Part shown: piece by piece, positions 25,120 to 38,300 of the stretch
How positions within the stretch are numbered: position 1 is the stretch's first letter
Layout: each line of letters begins with the position of its first letter
DNA from: Verpa conica
Lineage: Eukaryota > Ascomycota > Pezizomycetes > Pezizales > Morchellaceae
DNA length: 64,000 nt
Direction of reading: 5' to 3'
Assembly: GCA_033030425.1 (NCBI GenBank)
Contig: JAUFSD010000017.1
Coordinates: forward strand, 62,001 to 126,000
Position numbers and translations under genes: made by a program
Notes under the pieces: model-generated
Database searches by the model: none
The model's input: only the letters and a program-made list of their open reading frames with translations
What the model was told of the DNA's origin: nothing

Positions 25120-25335
25120 TACTCGCGCGTTAATTAATAACTCGGAATGGTTACAACCACCAAAATGTGCATAGTGGTGTAAATAACAATGAGAAAGCTA
25201 GTGAGAATTTATAGCATTTTAATCTGTACTTCAAGTAAATATTAACTACATCTGAAGACTATTTACTAGGGGTTTTTCATGGTGTTTTTATGTTGTGGTT
25301 ATGAAAATTCCGAGTTATTAATTAATGCGCGAGTA
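25120..25335. mobile_element. MITE-like element with 28-bp terminal inverted repeats and TA flanks
   Basis: Left arm 25121..25148 and right arm 25307..25334 are inverted copies matching at 27 of 28 positions. They begin ACTCGCGC(G/A)TTAATTAATA and end ACTCGGAAT on the inside. The dinucleotide TA sits at both outer edges (25120-25121 and 25334-25335), the target-site duplication expected of Tc1/mariner-type transposition. The element is about 216 bp, AT-rich inside, with no coding capacity, so it would be a non-autonomous derivative. No autonomous relative is seen in the window. Confidence 0.7.
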
Positions 25336-25880
25336 TGAATATCCGAATACTAGAAGGCTAGCTATATAAAGTAATTCTACAACATCAAGATAAATAGCTA
25401 AAAGACTTTGGTACTTTAAAATCTTCACGACAAATTTCTGATGGTAAAAATCGTATTCCTCTAGTAACTCCTAAATGACAAAATATCCCCCAAAATCATG
25501 GTATGACAAAAGAAATAAAAAGAAAAATATAACCATAACGTCGTAAACATTAAACAAAAATGGAAAAGAAACTCAAGTGCCTGTCAGTACTGCCCAGGAT
25601 TCCAAAAAGCCGAATGTTCCCCAACACTGGCAAATCCGTCCCCCAAGCAAGAAAAAACAAATCATCTCGGTCCTATCCTTCGTAAAACAACACAAAAGAG
25701 ATAAACAAAGGAAATAGAATGAAAGTAAAGCTATGTTATCCAACTCGTAACCCGTAAACACCAAACGCTCTGTTTACCTTTCCCCAAAGGTGACAGATGT
25801 TTGTTCATTATCATCTAACTATTGTTCCCTCCGCTTTCAGAAATCCAATCTATTTCTAATCATCCCGCAAAATACTTGGC

Positions 25881-28800
25881 TTAAGCTTCCAACATCCGGC
25901 ATGCCTCACTGATACTTGCTGAGACAGCAGCAACCTATTTTTAATTAGTATCCAACTCATTATCTCGTTATTTGAGGGCCAAGTGACTTACATTCTTCTG
26001 ATCAAACGGCTCAAAGTGATTACCAGGGATATCAATAACAGGAACTCTAGTACCAACAAGTCCTTCCCACCCCTTTGTTGCAAGTGTAACATCACTCCTA
26101 TTCTCCAGCCACTGGTGCGGTGCGCAGTTTAGTCCCTTTGTCGAGAACCCTTCGCGGCTCCTCAATAGGACAACCTTTGGGTTTGGATCAGTTGGAGAAG
26201 GGCGGTAGTTGACAAGGTTACGAGTATTGTTCTCGAACTGGGTTCTGATCAAAGACTCAATCTTCTGGCGAGATGGATTACCACTTGATGAAGTCTTGGA
26301 AACGGCTGCGATAACCTCTGCGGGGAGGCCTTGATGGTTCACGGGTGGCGGTGAGTCAATCAAAACTACACCAGTAACGGACTTGCCAGCTTTAAGTAGC
26401 TGACGGGCAGCTTCAAAAGCAACAGCACCACCATACGACCAACCTATATGTAAAATGTTATTTATTGGTCAACTGTAGGAGGGGTTGGAGAAACTTACCA
26501 CCGAGAATGTAGGGCCCTGAGCTGGTCTCTTGGATTTCCTTTGCGTAGGCAGCAGCCATCTCTGTGAGTCCACCAGACCACTGCTTGGTCTCAAAAAAGC
26601 GCGGGTTATAAAAGCCCCAGGTGTTTCTTTCCAATGAATTAAGGCGCTGGTAGTAATTGCACAAGCCACTCCCGTCGTGAAAAAGAAATAAAGGCGCACT
26701 AGCACCAGCCCTTGTTTGGAGGGACACCGGGTTGGAAGTCATTTGAAGCATCTTCTTTAGCTCGGTAGTATCATCTTTGACAGGTGCTTCCTCCTTTGGC
26801 GCGGGAGAAGTTGGGCGAGGCATCGACTCTGTGATTAGTGACTCAAAATCCTGAATTGTCTTGCACTCGCTGAAGACATCCGGAGAAATATCGATACCAA
26901 TGCTCTGTTTCAATGAATGAAGGACCTCAATCGAAGTTAAGGAATCCAGACCAAGCGACTCTAGGTCAGTATCAGGCTGCATATCACTAGAAGAGACTCC
27001 AAGAATAGATTCCAAGAAGCCTCTGACATCAAGGACTGGAGGGCCCGAGGGAGGGCTAGGTGGTGGAGTGTCAATCATAGCAGGAGCTTTCGATACTGGG
27101 GCCGGAGGTGCTGCACTATTCGCTGGCATATGTTTCGAGATAGCATCCGAGAGGTCCTTGACAGTTCGGCAGGCAGCCAATTCAGAAGAATCAATGGTGA
27201 GCTGAGTGAAAGTGGCCTTCAACTTATCCGCAATCTCAAATATCATGAGTGAATCGACCCCGAGAGCCTCCATCTCAGAGTTCGGAGTAACAGTATCAAT
27301 AGAAACACCACAGACATCAGCGATAACTTTTGGGACCTGTCCTGAAACATCAACAGCCGGTGAAGCAGTAACCTGAGGTGCTTTTGGTGCGGCTTGCTGG
27401 ATGACCGGTGCGTGAATAGTCTTAGGAGCGGTTTCGGTCTTCTTCCCGAGCATGTGGGCAAGATGAGCTCTGAACTTAACAACGTTGACCTTCTTGAAAT
27501 GCATCCCCTTGATCCAACCAACAACCTTGCCGGCCGAGTTTGTAGCATAGGCATCAGCGATGAAAGTGCTCTCTTTAGCTAGGTATAGAACACTGCAAAA
27601 GACACCGAATGTATCATCGTAGTTGATCTCATCATAAAGCATCTTTGCCTGCCCGGTCTCAACACATATACAAGCGTTCTCAGCAGGAACTCCACTGTTG
27701 GCGATAAAACCTGCGGAATGAAGGAGTGTATCCATAAAGACTGGGTGAACGACAAACTTTCCACTCTTATACCCGGCTGGCAACTTGACAACGGCAAAGC
27801 CTTCAGTACCAGTTTGGTCGATAGTCATAGACTTGATAGTCTGGTATGGTTTAGAGTAGGCAACAACACGAGGGAAAATGGTTTCATAGAGCATGCGAGT
27901 GTGAATAGTCTCTGGTCCGTGGGGGCCGTTCGATGAGAAGATGGTAATTTTGCTGCGCTCGAGCTTTAGACCACGGCGACCAAACTTGTGTTCCATGATG
28001 GCCCTAGGAACCTGCTTAAGCTCACCAACACAGTGTGCTTGGTTGACATCTGGGTTATCGGTATAAGAAGACACAACGAAGCTGCTATCTCCAGTAAGGC
28101 TGTTAAGTTTCAAGGTGACACGAATAATCTTGTCGGAGCCCTCTTTATAGACCAATGGGTTAGGATACTTGACTTTGCTCAGGGTGTGTAAAGCAGCAGT
28201 TGTCCCATGGACACCAAACGCTGCGGACGACAGGGCTAACTCGTGGTATACGGAAGCCGGGCAAAGTGGTGCACCGCCAACTTGATGACCTATAATAAAT
28301 GACCCGAGTTGCGAGATTGGTGTCTCAAAGATCCCATCAACACCTTCTGCCGGAAGCTGGATGCAAGATTCAAGCATCGCATAGCCAGTAGGCATGCCCT
28401 TTGCTGGTCCAGAAGCGGTCTCCTTTACTGCTGCCCCTGGAGTTTCCTCTTTGAATTCAACCCAGTACTCCTTATCTTCAAAAGGATACGATGGGATATC
28501 CACACATTTTGCCAAAGAACCAGCATAGACTTCACGCCACTTGGCCGGGAACCCAGAAAGGAAGAGTCCTGCAAGGGAGTCGGAAAGACTGACCCATGGA
28601 TCCTTCGTCTTGTGCATAGATGGGATGAACTCTGAAGTACTAGCCGCAGGCCCAAGTGTAGATCTGACCATTGGCAAAGAAATAGGGTGGGGGCCAATCT
28701 CAATGTAGCGGACAGCGCCCGAAAACTCAGGGAGAGATGTAATTTGTTGGATCTCTTCGGCAAAACGGACAGTCTGGCGTGCGTGCTTCGCAAAGTATTC

Positions 28801-31800
28801 TGCATTAATATCCGACCCGTCGATAATCTTTCCGAGAACATTGGATCCCGTGATAATCTTAGGAGGAGAGAACTTAACAGACCCAGCAAGAGCAGTGAGT
28901 GGCTCAAGAATGGGGTCCATCGCAGCTGAGTGATATCCATAAGGAACATCGAGCTTGATACACTTGGCAATCGAATTTTCCTTGAGGTAAGCGCGAAGAG
29001 TATCCACCTGCTTGAGATCACCGGCAACGACACAGTCTGCGGTACTGTTGCGGCATGCAATAGTCAAGTCAGGTAGATCTGAGCGAGACTTTAGAAGTTC
29101 TTCGACTTTCTCTGGGGGTGCATTGACTGCCAACATGCCACTCGCTGAGGGCTTGCAGAGGTCGGCCATCATGCGTGCACGATTGGCAACAATTTTAAGA
29201 GCATCAGAAAATGTAATAACCTCAGAGATAGCAAGAGCGGCATATTCTCCGAGACTGTCCAAGAAAAAAAAGGTTAGCAAGTATCAATGAGGGTAGGGTA
29301 AATGAGTGAGTACCTGTGACCCAAAACTGCATCAGGCTGGAGACCAAATGAAATCCATAATTTCGCCAAAGCATATTCCAACACGAAAATGGTACACTGG
29401 AATGCCTCAACTCTCTGTCTGGGTGTCAAGTCTGGCTCAACTCCGTCGACGGCGTTCATGATAGGCAGCACACCAACAAATCCAAGACCCACAAGACTAG
29501 CGTGAGCCTGACAAACGACCGCGCGGAAGACAGGAGAAGTGCTCATCAGGCTCCTTCCCATACCGAGATACTGGCTTCCTTGCCCTGAAAACACAAAGAC
29601 AATCTTAGACTCCTCGCTCTTCGCTGGAAGTTGCTTTGGAGTAGCCTTCTCTAATTCTGCGATAAGTCCGTCGAAAGAGCTGGCAGTGACTGCGATACGA
29701 TGGTTGAAAGGCTGACGACGGGCTGTAGCGGTATAGCATACATCTTCCAGGCACAGTGTTTCCTTGTTCTCTTTAAGATATTTAATATACTTCTGCTTTA
29801 GCTTCTCGAGTGCGTTCTTGTTCTTGGCAGTCAAGGCGAATAAATGCGCTTGACGGGTAAGCTCAACTGGCTTTTTAATAGACTCAGGAGCTTCTTCAAG
29901 AAGCAGAACACCATTCGATCCAGCAGCGCCGAAGTTGTTGAGCAATGCAAGACGGCGAGCGCCATCCTTGTGAGAGTTCCATGGGAGGTTACTGCGCGCA
30001 ATCTCAACACCATCAACTCCAAGTGGGGCAATCTTCGGGTTCAATGTTTTAAGCGAGACCTGTTTAGGAATTGTCTTGTGTTTTAACATGAGAAGCAACT
30101 TCGAAAGACCAGCGGCTCCGGATGCAGCTTCACAATGGCCAATGTTCGCTTTAACTGAGGTGATATGAAGAGGCTTATCGGGGGTTCTATTCTTTGCGAA
30201 AGTTCCGCGAAGGGAGGCCAATTCAGCGGGATCACCAGCCTGAGTACCGGTTCCGTGAGCTTCAATGACAGTGATATCCAAAGGGTCAACACCAGTCTCC
30301 TTGAGAAGACGGTTGAAAAGAACTTGCTGCGTGGCTGAATGTGGGTGTGTAATGGAATGTGCTTCACCGGACTGGTTGACCTGGACACCGCGGATAACAC
30401 CAAGGATCTGATCATTCTCGGCAATAGCATCGGAGAGACGCTTGAGCACAAACATTCCACAACCTTCAGAGCGGCAGTAGCCATCTGCAGATTCATCGAA
30501 AGCCTTACACTGACCAGTAGGAGACAAGAAATGTGCACGATCGAGACCAAGGTACATCTAAGTAGATGAGGTGGTTAGATAATGATCAGCAAGAATCGAA
30601 CCGGAAAACTTACATCAGGGCTAGAAATAACGTTAACACCCCCAGCAACCGCAGCGTTACAATCACCAGCTTCCAAGGCACGGCAAGCCTGGTATATCGC
30701 TATCAGCGATGAAGAACATGCTGTATCTACAACAATTGAAGGACCACTAAGCTTGAGTGCATATGAGATACGCCCACTCAAGAAAGCTCTCAAGGTACCG
30801 GTACTGTAGTATACATCGATATCGTTTCGCAAGTTCTCGACATAGTCTCCAGTTGCAACACCAACATAGCACCCAAAGGATTCACGGGCGAAGGTATCGG
30901 TAGTGTCGGCAACATAACCAGCATTCTCAATAGCAGTATAAGCGGTCTGCAGAAGAACACGCTGCTGCGGATCAAGAGACTTGGCTTCACGAGGGGAGAT
31001 ATTGAAAAAGGAATTATCGAATGCCGCGGGATTTTCGAGAAAGTTACCAAACTTGGTACCCATTGACCTTGTTGGCTTGTTTCCTGAAGAAGTATCATAA
31101 TAGTTTGAAACATCGAATCGAGAGTAAGGAATCTATAATGGTCAGCAGATTCAGTATTATTTGGCTTATAGAAGACCAACCTCCGAGACGGTATTGAGAC
31201 CCTCCTCTAGAACACGCCATAGGCCGGCCATATCAGTCGCTCCGGGCATATTTACGCCCATGCCAACAATTGCAACACCATCTTCAGGCTTGAACCGGAG
31301 CGGCTTCTTGTTTGCAAAGGTCGCTGCAGCATCTGAGGTGTGTGATAAGTCAACCAAGCAGATGTTTTGGTGTGGGGCCTTCTGGGCATTGAAAACTGAT
31401 CCAGACCCCGGACCAAAGTTTACAACCGAGATCTGGGTATGATCGGCAATCTTGAGAGCGTTGGAAATCATGTTCTCAACGGCTTTATCCCAGTTGACAC
31501 ACTCAATGAGGATCATATCCAATACAATCTCCAAAAGAGATTTATTAGTAGTAAAAGAGGAAATCAACTTTCCATCAATAGTTGAGCGGAGAGGGATCTT
31601 GGCGTCTGCGAGCGAGGGGAACTTGAGGTTGCGCCTGACCACATTGGCCTGAACTCTCGCCTTGACACCCTGCATGGTCTTCCCACCGTGGTATAACGTG
31701 TGCACATTTGTGAAGCGAGTGCTAAACTTTCCGGCGATCTCCTCAATCTGGAAGCGAGCAAGGATATCACCGCGACCGGAGATGGAAACAACCTTCTCTG

Positions 31801-32524
31801 ATGAGACAGCAGTCAGGTGCAGGGGACCAGCAGACTGATAATGAACAATGTGAGAAAAAAGATCTCCCCAAGAGGGCGATTTGGGCGATGACACCAACAG
31901 AGGGAGGGATTTACTAACCTTTTTGTTGAAGGCAGCGATACGTTGGAGAGCGACCTCCCTTGTCCAGCCAAAAACAACCAAGCCCCATGATAGCAACTCT
32001 TTCTCACCCTCGGGTCTTTCTGACAGTCTGTAAAGCTCCGTCTCGTACCCAATCCATACAGAAAGCTTGAAAGCCTCAACGCTGTTGGACAGAAAGTCAA
32101 CGGTTGTATGAGAGGTTGCCACAACCGAAGCGGCCAATGAGCCAGAGCAGAAACCGGCAACTTCCGAGAACGAGGTTCTAGCAATGTCAAATGAAATACC
32201 AGGAGTAGTCTCAACGTAAGAGAGGTAACGAAGGAGCTGGAATAAGGTTAAGGTCGTTCCTTGAATGATACAAGAGGATTGATATTCCTCTTTGGGCTCG
32301 AGTAAGCTCTGTGGAGTAGGGAAATCTGCAAGATCAATCCCAACAGTAGACCGTTGCTTAGAAGTCAAACTTGACAGCTCGCCAGTGAAGGCATGGTAAG
32401 CTGCATTTAGAAGAAGAGATCCGGACGCAGAGGAGGAATCTTTGGTAGCGACAGCCCGAGCCTTGGGAGAGAAGAGGGAGAGGGAGCCCTGGCCGGCAAA
32501 CACAGGAATGCTTGAGGTGTTCAT
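25881..32524 (-). CDS. Non-reducing polyketide synthase, SAT-KS-MAT-PT-ACP-ACP-TE
   Basis: Six exons: 32524..31181, 31132..30614, 30557..29314, 29254..26499, 26443..25992 and 25934..25881, giving 2122 aa, normal for the class. Domains: SAT (about 5-350, GFCSG with Cys126); KS (about 418-850, Cys587 in DTACSS, His722 in EAHGTGT, His762 in NIGHCEA); MAT (about 940-1270, Ser1036 in GHSLGEY, created by splicing, His1144); PT (about 1325-1630, His1359 in GHQVGG, Asp1544 in FMDTLL); ACP1 (Ser1704, GVDSL); ACP2 (Ser1807, GLDSL); TE (about 1880-2122, Ser1957 in GGWSYGG). All catalytic residues are present and there is no methyltransferase domain. Tandem ACPs plus TE recall orsellinic-acid-type synthases. 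It should build a short aromatic polyketide from malonyl-CoA. Exon 1 uses an unusual GTTGGT donor. The gene is divergent from the NRPS-like reductase and has five dyad motifs upstream. Confidence 0.96.
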
Positions 32525-32644
32525 GGTGATTTGTACTCTCTTCTTTGGGGATAGAAAAGAATTGAAAACCGGGTATAGGGGGGGGAATTATTTGGTATCA
32601 GACAGTGTCTTGGAATAGTATACTTGTGGGGGGTATTAGATGGA

Positions 32645-32897
32645 GAGATATGGGGAGTATCTCGTCCGGATGAATGGGCTTATAGGGGCAGGTCAGGAGA
32701 TATGGGGAGTATCTCGTGTTATAGATTAATTGAATATGGGGTATGCTGGTCTTGAATTCGTAAAGGGAAGAGATGTAGTGGAGATATGGGGAGTATCTCT
32801 ACTTGAATCTTCTGACAGGAGGATGAGGATGAGGAGGTATAGGAGATATTGGGGGGATATCTCGTGTTAATATATATGGAGATATGGGGAGTATCTC
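32645..32897. promoter_or_regulatory. Five-copy dyad motif GAGATA-N7-TATCTC upstream of the PKS
   Basis: Copies at 32645..32663, 32697..32715, 32781..32799, 32843..32863 and 32879..32897. Four are identical over 19 bp (GAGATATGGGGAGTATCTC). The fourth is a 21-bp variant that keeps the inverted arms (GAGATA/TATCTC) with a changed spacer. Spacing between starts is 52, 84, 62 and 36 bp. The cluster begins 121 bp and ends 373 bp upstream of the PKS start codon, a position expected for activator sites. The dyad shape suggests a dimeric DNA-binding protein. Each half contains GATA, so a GATA-factor site is an alternative; a decayed minisatellite is another. Confidence 0.65.
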
Positions 32898-34593
32898 TTC
32901 AAGGATGGAGATGAGGGTAGGGATGATTCTGAATGAGATGGAGAGGCAGAAAAGGAGCAGCAGATGTCAAGTATCTATACTCTTAGTTTGACCCAGCTGC
33001 ATCGTCATTATCACAAGCCTCAATGCATCCGCCCAGGTTGGATGGCTAACAAGCCCGACTAACAGCCTAACAGTCTGACAGGCGTATCCAGTGGACAGTT
33101 CTGCTAACCCGCCCAAGGCGCCCAGCCAGAGTTACAAACAGATTATGATTACTCCGAACTCGGTGACATCGCCGAGGTAAAAGAGCCATTCCCATTTCAC
33201 GCATTGCTTGACTATCCACCTCAACTCTGGGAGATCTCCCGATGTAGTGGTAACTCCCTGCCTTAGTGTTAATCGGAGCACAGCTCAGCACTCGTCCAGT
33301 TAACAAGGCACGGAGAGATAGCGAAATCCCAAGATACGAAGTGCAGGCTGGACAGGCAGTAAGAATGTGACCCTATCCTGTTTTCCAGTAATCTCATTCA
33401 CCCAGACCAAGTATTTTCCGATTTGTAATAGTACCCATTTGCTGAGGCTTGGAGGAGAAGATAGTCGGTGTCTTGGCAGATCCGAGTAAATTGAGTCCGC
33501 AGCGTTCCCTGTATTACCTGTGCCTGCCCCCGCGTCCTATTTTCGGGTCGGGTAGCTTGATTGATTCAATTGAGCGCAGGACTCTATTGGGCTCTTTCTT
33601 TTGTTTTTTTAAACCTGCCACTGGGCACCCTCCATCCCCTCCACTGATATTCGATGTTTGGGACTGTTTTGCCTAGTGAACCCGATGTATCCCATCGATG
33701 GATGAACAGGTGGATCAACCTGATAGCACTCACCGATAGATGTGTGAAGTCCCATCAGAAATAGTTCTGCACGTAAGTACACGTACATGTACACTCTAGT
33801 CTCTACTATTTTGTTTACCAGGAATACAGCGGCTGAAGTGAGACCGTGACGGGGCATGTATCGTTACCTATAATTACAAAGGGGGGGTGGGCTTCCATGT
33901 ACGGTACCATCTCGTAATTGTGTTTTATTTTTAACCGAATGGACCCATCGTGGTATGTTGCTCCGTCGGAGAGGCCAGCGTCACAGAGTCGGTCGGTACC
34001 TGTGTGCACTTGACCCGACCCGACCAAGGACACTACTGCTGTCAAACATACCAAGCAGTCTCGTCGAGCAGCAGCAGCAGCAGCAGCGGCATCGGAGGGC
34101 CAAGGACTAAAAATACCCACCTCTAGAGGAGTTGCTCCGATACCGGCGACTGTACCGGCTACGATAAGCTCCCGCGACCCAGGGGCCGATGCACGATCAC
34201 GATCCTACACCTGCACGGTCCATGCGGTGTAACATGTCGAAAGCTTAGCGATAACTGAGACAGTGTCTATCCGGACCTTCGTCTTTACCATGTTCCCTGT
34301 CGGTTACTCCATACCACACACTCGTGCTGCAGGATCTAGGCCCCCCTGCCCCATCCTGAACCCGGGTTGTACCCGGGTTGCACCCTAAGGAAGATCAGTA
34401 GCCCCCTCTCTCCTCAAGCCAGTGGTGATCCTAAATACGCACCCCCCCCAGCCATCAGGTCCCAACTGCCGGAAAAATGAGGTGTGGCAAAACACCCGCA
34501 CGAATGGGAGGCTTGTCCAATCCCGATACGAGGGGTCAGGCTGCAGCCGAATATCCCAGCCACGATCCAACTAGGCGATGACGAGTGACATAA

Positions 34594-34678
34594 TACTCGG
34601 GGCAGACTTGGACAACATGGAAATGCAAGTCTCAAAAACATGGATTAGGTCGCTGATTCACAGGTCAGAGCAAATCAG
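34594..34678 (+). repeat. Dispersed 85-bp repeat, copy A
   Basis: Pairs with copy B at 39535..39618 in the same orientation. Shared blocks are TACTCGGGG, the 17-bp identity GAAATGCAAGTCTCAAA (34620-34636) and CAAATCAG, at nearly constant spacing. Most mismatches between the blocks are transitions. The two copies bracket the NRPS-like gene. Confidence 0.55.
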
Positions 34679-35371
34679 GCTCCGTCACTCGTAAAGGCTC
34701 TTTCTTCCCCCGAGTAGGTACTAAAGCACCATTTCCCCTTCCGTTCCCCCGGGCAGGGCAGGGCAGGGCAACCTATGAGTAACACGCCTACCCCGGATAG
34801 AGTTTTCGTCCTGTCCCAGATTAGACCATCCAAGCTGACACGACAGAGGTCCGAAAAAAACTGCCAACAGCGATGACGGCGCTGTAAACCGATCATAGTA
34901 TGTTCCGAGAAAAAACTTTGAGTTGTCACTGTATTACTTATCCAAGTTAGCAGATACACCCAGAATAGCAACATTTACCTGGGTCCCAGACATCAAAGTA
35001 ACCCGGCCTCATGGTAAATGCTACAAATTGAAAGTGCAAGATGTAAAACACAGTGTGAACCCGCGATTGGCGAGTATATATATATATCTACACCTCCATT
35101 CACCACTTCCCCCTACCAAGACCGTAGACGTGTCCGATTGGGGTTTAATTCTGGGGATTTCTTCTAAGGATAAAAAAAGGTCTACCCCCATAGCGGAGCA
35201 CGCAATTTACACTCCTGAAGTATTCAAAGTTTAAGTAGCCGTCGACTCCGCCTCACACATCAATCCCAAGAATACGCATCAATCATAACATAAGCTTTCA
35301 AATACAATTTTATGTGGTTTCTTCTCAAAAAACTTTTCACCAGAAGAAAATCCCCAACAATCGTCGCCGAC

Positions 35372-38300
35372 ATGACTACTTTTCGTCGGCCCAACTTTGA
35401 GCTCCTCCACCCTCTTGCAGCCACTCAGAATGACAACATCAGAACCTATCCTGAGCTGCTCGCCTTCAATGCTAAGCATAACCCCTCTTTTCTTTTCTGC
35501 CTCCAGGGTCTGAAGGATTCGAATGAGGCCCCGATCCCGATTACATTTGCCGAGATGCAAAAGGCCGTTGAGCGCTGCAAGGCGTGGCTAACCACAAATG
35601 TGACCGGGATTGAACTTCCGAAAGTCGATGCGAATGGAAATGTTACGAAATGTCCTGCGGTCGGGATTCTGATGGGTAGTGATGTCGGGATCGTCATCTA
35701 CATGATAGCGCTTCTTGCGCTTGGTGTTCCGGTTAGTAGAGCTTATCTGCTGTGTTCCCGTTTTGGACAGGACTGTTGCCGTCTAACCGTTCTAGGTTGT
35801 TATACTATCGGCACGCCTTACCCCCGTTGCGATCGCCCACCTATTGAAAGCCACATCTGCAGGAGCCGTTCTTGTCTCAGCGCGTTGCACCCGCGCCGCA
35901 GCCGAAGCCCTGGCGTCCTATGGCGAGGACGAGAAAGCAGCCACAATCCACGAGCCCATCTCATACGAGCGGTTCCTTGATGATTCAGACCAGATCGGAT
36001 GGGCTTCTTTGGAGGTGCCTCCGACCTACGACACTGTGGATGAGATGGATCGGAATGTGATCATCTTGCATTCTTCTGGAACCACCGGCTTGCCGAAGCC
36101 GATCTACCACCCACACAAGTATCTCCTCGGATATGCAAACTGCCACTTGTTCGGCCCGAACGACAAAGTGGATGGTGTCAACTGCTCTACCCTACCACTA
36201 TTCCATGTGAGTCCCGTAGTCTTCTAGAACTAATGTACACTTTCTAATATTTTCTGTAGGGCTTTGGCCTTCTCGCCCCATCACTCGCCCTCTCAATTGG
36301 CAAGCCGTTCTGTATCCCTGCTGCCTCGGTGATTCCCACGGCGACATCTACTCTCGCGCTCATCCGCGGCTCTAAGGCCCGATCGCTTATGTCTGTCCCA
36401 TCTATCCTTGAGGATATCGAAAAACTACCCAACAATGAAGGTACCAATGTTCTCAACAAACTCGACTTTGTTGCTGTTGGTGGGGGACCGATTAAAGCCA
36501 GTGTTGGAGAGGCTCTTGTCGCGGGAGGTGTAAAGCTCTTGAACCACATGGGGGCAACTGAAATTGGAGCTATAGCTCCTATCTTCATCCCGGGTCCCGA
36601 ATATGACTGGCGTTATCTCCAACTCCGCACAGATATTGGGCTTCGGCTAGATCCAGCCGAGGATGGCTCGGGTCTTTATAAGCTCACTGGTTATCCATTC
36701 GGATGGGGAGTTGACTTCCCTGTCCAGGATCTACTTCAGTGTAATCCTGCCCAACCAAAAACTCAGTTTAAAATTCTAGGACGTGCAGATGATCTACTTG
36801 TTCTTGCAACTGGCGAGAAGGTCCTCCCCCGGATGATGGAGATGACAGTTTCGGACGATCCCAAGGTAAAAGATGCGATCGCCTTCGGCGATGGAAGGTT
36901 TAACATCGGGTTGATTGTCGAAGCCAACACTGAAATCGACGTCACGGACCGTGCGCAGGTCGAGTCATATATCGATTCGATTTGGCCATCTGTTCAGACC
37001 GGAAACGAATTTACCGATGCACATGGCAAAATCACATCAAGGAGTATGATCATCGTCTCCACTCCAGCTTACAAGCAGCTTGCCCGCACAGATAAGGGTA
37101 GTTTGACTCGTAAAACCATTGTCAAGGACTTTGCAGATGAGATAGACCTAGCGTACAAGAAGTCCGAACAAGAAGGGATTGAGGCGATGCCGTCAGCAGG
37201 GGAGACCGAAAATATTAGGAACTGGTTAAAGAACATTGTTGCGAGCATCTTAGGTCTCGGAGACGATGAATGGACCGATCAAGATGACTTCTTTGAGCTT
37301 GGCATGGACTCGCTTCAGGCAACAGTCCTAAGACGGAAAGTGGTCGCCGGAGTCAACAAGTCTGGTGGTGATGGTGCAAGCCTCCAGCCAGATTTGATAT
37401 TCGCGTACCCAACGGTTGAAAGGATGCTCAATATCTTAACTGGCAAGGCCGTCTTTGCAGGTGGTCGAGAAGAACGTATCAAGAATATGGCCCAAAAGTA
37501 CATCGCTAGAGTCAACGCCCTCGGTTCAGGAGCTGGTGCAACTGTTCTCCTGACTGGATCCACAGGTAGTCTTGGCTCCTTTCTCCTCGCACAACTGTGT
37601 GCCCTTCCAAATGTCTCTCGAGTGATCTGCCTCAACCGTCGTACCGGCGCTGCGATCCGAGACTTCAGCCTACGCCAGAAGAAAGCTCTTGAAAGGGGTG
37701 GTATTGAGATCCCGAAATCACATTGGGAGAAGGTTACGGTCCATGAAGTTGATTTGAAGTCCCCTGAATTCGGTCTTTCTTCTTCGGATTATAACTCTCT
37801 GAAAACTGTCACACATATCATCCATAATGCATGGCCCATGGACTTCAACCGCTCGCTCGAATCCTTCGAGCCTCATTTCCAAGGAACTCAGAATATCATT
37901 GAGCTAGCCCTCGCAGCGAACACGCTCAAGCCCGAAAACATCCCACGTATTCTCTTCACCTCCTCTGTAGCTGTTGTAGGTCGTTATCCTTCCCTCAATG
38001 GCACGCCCTTGATCCCCGAGATCCCCATGCCGGACCCAAATGTAACCGATCATTTCGGCTACCCGGAGGCGAAATGGGTCTGCGAGCAAATGCTTGAGGA
38101 GGCAAGTCGTACATATGCAGGGCGTCTTGAAACCAGCATAATCCGTGTTGGACAACTCACTGGATCGGAGAGCAGTGGTGCCTGGAGTCCTAAGGAGCAT
38201 TTCCCGTCAATTCTCAAGTCCTCGCAAACGATTGGTAGTCTTCCGGCTATCCAAGGTGTAAGTTCTATTCACTCCCCTCTGTTTCTAGTCTTCTCGCTAA

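Larger units (their letters stand above)
21345..25880. other. 4.5 kb gene-free AT-rich block with repeat relics
   Basis: No intact gene. Holds G tracts (about 21703-21712, 22650-22661), three tandem GAGGCGTC-like octamers near 21901-21923, a degenerate ankyrin-repeat relic (22440-23150) and a TA-flanked inverted-repeat element (25120-25335). TA-rich composition and stop density suggest RIP-type decay. Confidence 0.6.
32525..35371. other. 2.8 kb divergent spacer between PKS and NRPS-like genes
   Basis: Bidirectional upstream region of the two biosynthetic genes. The PKS-proximal 0.4 kb carries the five dyad motifs. Farther on are a CAG-type trinucleotide run (about 34064-34088), tandem CCCGGGTTG-like units (34360-34382), three GGGCA units (34753-34768) and one copy of a dispersed 85-bp repeat (34594-34678). 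Short frames here show no domain. No regulator gene is visible. Confidence 0.6.

Noticed and set aside
33815..34120. Open frame with a poly-alanine run on the minus strand
   Set aside because: Poly-Ala comes from a CAG/CTG trinucleotide run; no domain, no splice partners, sits in the divergent promoter region.
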